This document shows positions 63,207 to 64,000 of a DNA stretch of 64,000 nt, one piece after another. How positions within the stretch are numbered: the stretch's first letter is position 1; each line of letters opens with the position of its first letter. Position numbers and translations under genes: made by a program. The notes beneath the pieces were generated by a model. It did not search any database. It saw only the letters and a list, made by a program, of their open reading frames with translations, and was not told the DNA's origin. Source of the DNA: Vibrio sp. D404a (GTDB taxonomy: Bacteria > Pseudomonadota > Gammaproteobacteria > Enterobacterales > Vibrionaceae); NCBI RefSeq assembly GCF_030248535.1, contig NZ_JAHGAJ010000017.1:62001-126000 (forward strand). The letters run 5' to 3'.

Positions 63207-64000
63207 ATGCCAATGACAAAAGATTTATCCCATCTATTGCCTTCCGTGATTGAAGTCGCTCGCTCAGCCGGGCAACTGATCTTAGAGATCTACGAGAAGA
63301 AAGATTACGAAGAGTACACCAAGAGTGACGATACCCCCGTCACCAGTGCCGATCTTGCGGCGCACAAGCTCATTTCACAAAGACTAAGTGAACTGACCCC
63401 AGACATCCCAGTGTTATCCGAGGAAGCAGCCGACATCAGCCTAGAGAAGCGCTCTCAATGGGATCGCTACTGGTTGGTGGACCCACTTGATGGGACCCAA
63501 GAGTTCATCGCTCGTAGCGGAGACTTTGCTACCATCATTGCGCTGATTGAGCATAACAAACCCGTGATGGGCGTAGTTTACGGCCCAGTATCGGGCGTGA
63601 CTTACTATGCTTACGACGGCAAAGGCGCATGGAAGATTCCAGATTTGAACGACAGTGTGAAGATCAAGACTCATCGCCATGAGCTACCAAATCAGCCAAT
63701 TGCGATGGCGATCAGCCGCCGCCAAGATATCAACCGTATCACCAGCCGCATGAGCCCGAAATGGAACTACGACCTAGTACCACTTGGCTCTGCCGCTCTT
63801 AAAGCCTGCCTAGTCGCAGAGGGCGCTGTAGACTGTTACCTGCGTTTAGGTCCAACGGGTGAATGGGATACAGCTGCAACTCAATGCATCGTTGAAGAAG
63901 CGGGCGGACGCATCTTAAGCACCCAACTAGAGCCGCTGTCATACAACGAACGTGAAACCCTAGAGAACCCAAACTTCATCGTACTCGGCGACGCCGACCT
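63207..64000 (+). CDS. cysQ: 3'(2'),5'-bisphosphate nucleotidase CysQ, C-terminus cut by window end
   Basis: Hydrolyses adenosine 3',5'-bisphosphate, a by-product of sulfate assimilation. The frame opens at ATG 63207 (a second ATG at 63213 is equally possible; AAGAGA precedes) and remains open for 264 codons to the window edge. Inositol-monophosphatase-family metal motifs are visible: SEEAAD (about 71-76), VDPLDGTQEF (about 91-100) and GPTGEWDTAA (about 215-224). Family length is about 250-275, so at most a few residues are missing. Probably co-transcribed with nudE. Confidence 0.93.
   Translation, partial: MPMTKDLSHLLPSVIEVARSAGQLILEIYEKKDYEEYTKSDDTPVTSADLAAHKLISQRLSELTPDIPVLSEEAADISLEKRSQWDRYWLVDPLDGTQEFIARSGDFATIIALIEHNKPVMGVVYGPVSGVTYYAYDGKGAWKIPDLNDSVKIKTHRHELPNQPIAMAISRRQDINRITSRMSPKWNYDLVPLGSAALKACLVAEGAVDCYLRLGPTGEWDTAATQCIVEEAGGRILSTQLEPLSYNERETLENPNFIVLGDAD

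Noticed and set aside
1..64000. Search for tRNA/rRNA genes, insertion-sequence transposases, integrases and prophage genes
   Set aside because: None seen on reading both strands; the only mobile-like features are the small palindromic repeats.

Overview
The window is a stretch of the main chromosome of a marine gamma-proteobacterium, almost certainly a Vibrio. Gene orders such as yibN-secB-gpsA-cysE, coaD, rpmBG-radC-coaBC-slmA, rph/pyrE, gmk-rpoZ-spoT-recG and ompR-envZ/greB-tex-bioH-comF-nfuA-nudE-cysQ fit that group. So do the ToxRS-like regulator pair, the wbf/gfc capsule genes and the dense imperfectly palindromic intergenic repeats. The repeats suggest the Splendidus clade, which is an inference I could not test. 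Housekeeping parts have moderate GC; 25-33 kb is visibly AT-rich, as expected for exchanged surface-polysaccharide genes.

Layout. 1-12.2 kb (minus strand) is a capsule/exopolysaccharide locus: a gfcABCD-like module (wbfD, wbfC, wbfB), then a JUMPstart/ops leader, the wza-wzb-wzc export and kinase/phosphatase genes, two tandem terminators, and sugar-nucleotide genes (tviB, tviC/wbpP, rmlB, the last cut by the window edge). 12.4-17 kb holds yibN, secB, gpsA, cysE and envC. 17.4-19.4 kb holds a TetR regulator and ugd. 19.5-32.7 kb is the LPS core/lipid A cluster: hldD, lpxM, waaL, waaF, waaA, an O-acyltransferase, kdkA, an opsX-like heptosyltransferase I, an lgtF/waaE-like glucosyltransferase, and three further glycosyltransferases in alternating orientation. 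32.9-42.7 kb is housekeeping (coaD, dgkA, mutM, rpmGB, radC, coaBC, slmA, lpxL, pyrE, rph, yicC). 42.8-45.5 kb carries an overlapping ToxR/ToxS-like membrane regulator pair divergent from an outer-membrane beta-barrel gene, then psiE. 45.7-64 kb holds a purine permease behind a guanine-type riboswitch, gmk-rpoZ-spoT, recG, envZ-ompR, greB, a CsrB-type small RNA, tex, bioH/comF, nfuA, nudE and a cysQ cut by the window end.

How it works together. The surface genes form two assembly lines. One makes a Wza/Wzc-exported polysaccharide from UDP-GlcNAc-derived uronic acids and dTDP-hexoses, probably dependent on RfaH. The other makes LPS core with a phosphorylated single Kdo, as in Haemophilus. Several regulators bear on the envelope or on global physiology: OmpR/EnvZ, the ToxR-like pair, CsrB with an upstream VarA/UvrY-type box, and SpoT.

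Main non-obvious results: the CsrB-type RNA antisense to greB-tex and its candidate VarA box; the guanine riboswitch with an adjacent PurR-like box; the JUMPstart plus tandem-terminator arrangement; the uncharacterised ToxRS-like pair; and a repeat family that repeatedly begins at or next to stop codons. No transposase, integrase, CRISPR array, tRNA or rRNA was seen.
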